Source: an uncultured Flammeovirgaceae bacterium (lineage in GTDB: Bacteria; Bacteroidota; Bacteroidia; Cytophagales; Cyclobacteriaceae). From it: a stretch of 25,220 bases of DNA. Position numbers and translations under genes: made by a program. The notes beneath the pieces were generated by a model. That model ran no database searches and had not been told where the DNA came from. It saw nothing but the letters and a program-made list of their open reading frames with translations. The stretch spans positions 1-25,220 of the forward strand of contig CAKZPJ010000116.1 of NCBI GenBank assembly GCA_937138955.1, in the 5' to 3' direction. This document shows positions 23,014 to 25,220 of this stretch, piece after piece (within the stretch, counting starts at the first letter, position 1; each line of letters begins with the position of its first letter).

Positions 23014-23098
23014 AGAAAAGTTGAAAATTGTAAGATTAAAAATTACAGACTAAAAATAGTGAGTAATTTTCAATCTACAACCTATAATTTGTAATCTC
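23014..23098. promoter_or_regulatory. Short AT-rich divergent spacer between ppa and menC
   Basis: The 85-bp spacer must hold both promoters. It contains GATTAAAAATTAC (23034-23046) facing GTAATTTTCAATC (23063-23075), reverse complements except for one position, with a 16-bp gap. The words recur in altered form along the spacer (ACAATTTTCAA, TATAATTTGTAATC). This could be an operator or just repeat-derived spacer DNA. Confidence 0.3.
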
Positions 23099-24181
23099 AT
23101 GAACCTAAAAACTGACCTAGCTAAGCACACGTTAAACTTTACCTTCGTAGCAGGTACATCGCGGGGTACACTTACTGAACACCGTACTTACTTCATAATT
23201 TTAAAGAGCAATAGTAAGATAGGTATTGGCGAATGCGCCCCGTTGAAAGGCTTAAGTCCTGATTACCTTTCAACACTAGAGCAGAAAATAAAGGAAGTAC
23301 TACAAAAGCTTGAAAGCTATTCGGTTCCTAACAACCTAAGCGAGGTTGATAACCTAATTCAGCAACTCGTTCCAGTAGAATATCCGGCTATGCGATTCGG
23401 ATTAGAAACGGCCCTACGTGATTTACTGAATGGTGGTGAACGAGAGATATTTTCCTCAGTCTTAAAAGATGGTAGCTTCCCCCCTATTCCAATCAATGGT
23501 TTGGTTTGGATGGGCAACCGGGATTTTATGAAGCAGCAAATTGATGAAAAACTAGCCCAGGGTTTCAACTGCATAAAACTCAAAATTGGAGCGATTGATT
23601 TTGCTACCGAATTATCATTACTAGCGTATATCCGGGAAAATTATTCCGCCGAACAGGTTACGATTCGAGTAGATGCTAACGGCGCTTTTTCGCCCGATGA
23701 AGCAATGGATAAAATACGGCAATTAGCGGCTTACGACCTGCATTCCATTGAGCAACCAATTGCTGCAGGGCAAGCGAAAAATATGCAAAAGCTTTGCAGC
23801 AAAACCTCCTTACCCATTGCCCTCGATGAAGAACTAATCGGCATTTACGATTATCAGGCGCAGACCAAACTCCTAGATCTGATTCAGCCTCAGTACATTA
23901 TTTTAAAACCTACTTTGCTAGGTGGGCTAGCAGCTACCGAACAGTGGATTGAGTTAGCTGAAGAACGACACATCGGCTGGTGGATGACCTCAGCCTTAGA
24001 ATCTAACATCGGCCTGAACGCTATTGCCCAGTTTGCTGCTTATAAGAAAGTATCAGCTCCGCAAGGGTTAGGCACCGGAAAACTTTACCATAACAACATT
24101 CCATCACCTCTTCAGATTCACCAGGGTCAACTGCATTATAACCCCTCTGAACCCTGGAATTTGTCAATTATTCAGCCGTAA
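23099..24181 (+). CDS. menC: o-Succinylbenzoate synthase (enolase superfamily)
   Basis: This 360-residue member of the muconate-lactonising subgroup of the enolase superfamily has all expected active-site positions: CIKLKIG (K160, K162), IRVDANGAF (D192, metal), HSIEQPI (E218, metal), ALDEELIG (D243, metal) and IILKPTLLGG (K270). The WWMTSALESNIGLNAIAQFAAY, QGLGTG and PINGLVWMG segments resemble MenC of Bacteroidota rather than dipeptide epimerases. MenC dehydrates SHCHC to o-succinylbenzoate in menaquinone synthesis, the main quinone in this phylum. No other men gene is adjacent here, so assignment rests on the protein itself; dipeptide epimerase remains a weaker alternative. Confidence 0.85.
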   Translation: MNLKTDLAKHTLNFTFVAGTSRGTLTEHRTYFIILKSNSKIGIGECAPLKGLSPDYLSTLEQKIKEVLQKLESYSVPNNLSEVDNLIQQLVPVEYPAMRFGLETALRDLLNGGEREIFSSVLKDGSFPPIPINGLVWMGNRDFMKQQIDEKLAQGFNCIKLKIGAIDFATELSLLAYIRENYSAEQVTIRVDANGAFSPDEAMDKIRQLAAYDLHSIEQPIAAGQAKNMQKLCSKTSLPIALDEELIGIYDYQAQTKLLDLIQPQYIILKPTLLGGLAATEQWIELAEERHIGWWMTSALESNIGLNAIAQFAAYKKVSAPQGLGTGKLYHNNIPSPLQIHQGQLHYNPSEPWNLSIIQP

Positions 24182-24209
24182 GTTTTTCTATTTACCGATC
24201 AAAAATTAC

Positions 24210-24228
24210 GCAGGTTTCTGCCCTTTTT
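24210..24228 (+). terminator. Weak terminator candidate after menC
   Basis: GCAG-GTTT-CTGC (24210-24221) forms a 4-bp stem, followed by CC and five T (24224-24228). It lies 28 bp after the menC stop. The stem is short, so the call is tentative. Confidence 0.3.
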
Positions 24229-24447
24229 ACCCCCACTTTTTTCATTTATATGAAGGAATAACTGATTTTTTCAAAATTCCCTAATCCATTGGTATGCAGC
24301 GAAGTATACTATCACTTTATCAAAATAATTGCAGCTTTTGTTAAGGATTTTTTAACGTAGGCATGATTTTAGCACTATTCTTAACAGAATGTAAGTATTG
24401 ATTGCTTTTTAGTACAATACTTCTATGTGCAACGAAAATTTCCGATT

Positions 24448-25220
24448 ATGAAAACTCTCCATAAATTTTTCCGAATAAGCTTGGTGCTAGGACTATTTAG
24501 CCTGGTAGTTTCCGTTTCGGAAAGTAAAGCTCAAGGCCAGGTATCTTTTGATGTTTTCTATAATGAACTAGCTCCTCACGGTAACTGGGTTTATAATAAT
24601 CGTTACGGTCAGGTTTGGGTTCCTAATGTGCGAAGAGGTTTTCGGCCCTACGTTACCCGAGGTCATTGGATTATGACTGACTACGGTAACACTTGGGTAT
24701 CAGACTATAATTGGGGTTGGGCACCGTTTCACTACGGTCGTTGGTATTTGGATGATTTTTACGGTTGGGCTTGGGTTCCGGGTTACGACTGGGGACCGGC
24801 CTGGGTCGCTTGGCGCTCAGGTGGTAACCACTACGGATGGGCACCACTTTCGCCAGGACTGAATGTTAATGTTTCTATAAATATTGGACGACGCATTCCC
24901 AGAAACTACTGGGCATTTGTACCGCACCGCTATTTTACCAGTCCTCGTATTTACGACTACTGTTTACCAAATCGTCGGATTGGAAATATCTATCGTCAAA
25001 CTACGATTATCAATAATACCTACGTTTACAATAATCAGCACCATTACTATAGTGGACCGCAAGTTCGAGAAATTGAGCGAGTTACTCGCCGTCAGGTACC
25101 TGTTCGCCGAGTGCGACCAGCTCAGCGACCCGGTGCTCCCGCTTTGCGACAACGTTCCGTTACTATGTATCAACCCCGCGCTAGTAGAAGCCGGAGTAGC
25201 AGTGCCTCTAGAGTAAGTCC
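24448..25220 (+). CDS. Secreted W/Y/G-rich DUF6600-type protein (3' partial)
   Basis: From the ATG at 24448 the frame stays open to the window edge (257 residues and two bases), so the end is missing. A signal peptide (MKTLHKFFRISLVLGLFSLV, cut near SKAQ at about 29) is followed by FDVFYNELAPHGNWVYN. Next are repeated Trp/Tyr/Gly segments: GQVWVPNVRRGFRPY, GHWIMTDYGNTWVSDY, NWGWAPFHYGRW, GWAWVPGYDWGPAWVAW and YGWAPLSP. This is the DUF6600 pattern. After about residue 160 the sequence turns N/Y-rich, then Arg/Pro/Ser-rich and basic. Such proteins are exported and of unknown role, perhaps cell-envelope associated. A shorter open frame from 24884 in another reading frame is a shadow of this gene. 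Confidence 0.85.
   Translation, partial: MKTLHKFFRISLVLGLFSLVVSVSESKAQGQVSFDVFYNELAPHGNWVYNNRYGQVWVPNVRRGFRPYVTRGHWIMTDYGNTWVSDYNWGWAPFHYGRWYLDDFYGWAWVPGYDWGPAWVAWRSGGNHYGWAPLSPGLNVNVSINIGRRIPRNYWAFVPHRYFTSPRIYDYCLPNRRIGNIYRQTTIINNTYVYNNQHHYYSGPQVREIERVTRRQVPVRRVRPAQRPGAPALRQRSVTMYQPRASRSRSSSASRVS

Noticed and set aside
24884..25216. 110-residue open frame on the + strand at the right edge
   Set aside because: It is out of frame with the DUF6600-type gene, whose signal peptide and aromatic repeats are far more convincing.

Overview
The window looks like a chromosomal segment of a Bacteroidota bacterium, most likely a free-living Cytophagales-type organism. The reasons are: start codons have no Shine-Dalgarno sequence, GC content is moderate, a menaquinone gene (menC) is present, and several typical families occur together: two ~800-residue MacB/FtsX-type permeases, a Uma2 nuclease, a DUF6600-type secreted protein, a GH57-DUF3536 enzyme and a membrane-tethered LuxR-like HTH protein. 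No rRNA, tRNA, CRISPR array, prophage or complete insertion sequence was seen.

Left end (1-2920, + strand): four genes of the non-phosphorylating L-fucose route. These are a FAH-family hydrolase (5' end outside the window), a RhaM-type sugar mutarotase, an L-fuconolactonase-like amidohydrolase and an SDR resembling L-fucose dehydrogenase. Fuconate dehydratase and the second dehydrogenase would have to lie upstream, outside the window.

Gene-poor stretch (2921-3908): about 1 kb without an intact gene. It holds coding remnants, including a probable secreted protein whose start codon and frame are lost, and a 158-bp MITE-like element with terminal inverted repeats that appears to sit inside that dead gene.

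Alpha-glucan/trehalose cluster (3909-12766, + strand): treZ, a GH57-DUF3536 protein, treY and malQ. TreY isomerises the reducing end of a maltodextrin to a trehalose linkage, TreZ releases trehalose, and MalQ recycles short glucans. The GH57 protein is a conserved-looking partner of unknown reaction. treY and malQ overlap by 4 bp, while a hairpin/T-run separates the GH57 gene from treY.

Middle (12893-19792): a secreted right-handed beta-helix protein on the - strand, then divergently two tandem ABC-type permeases with no ATPase gene nearby.

Right part (19879-23013, - strand): Uma2 endonuclease; a lipocalin-like small protein translationally coupled to an ExbB/TolQ/MotA-type protein with no ExbD partner; a membrane-anchored HTH regulator; and inorganic pyrophosphatase. 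Two adjacent hairpins lie between the HTH gene and the exbB-like start. Divergently on + follow menC and, at the right edge, a truncated DUF6600-type secreted protein.

No clearly new multi-gene system is evident. The best candidates for a second look are the GH57-DUF3536 gene inside the trehalose cluster, the orphan ExbB plus lipocalin-like pair with its double-hairpin leader, the MITE inside the dead gene, and short words shared among intergenic spacers.
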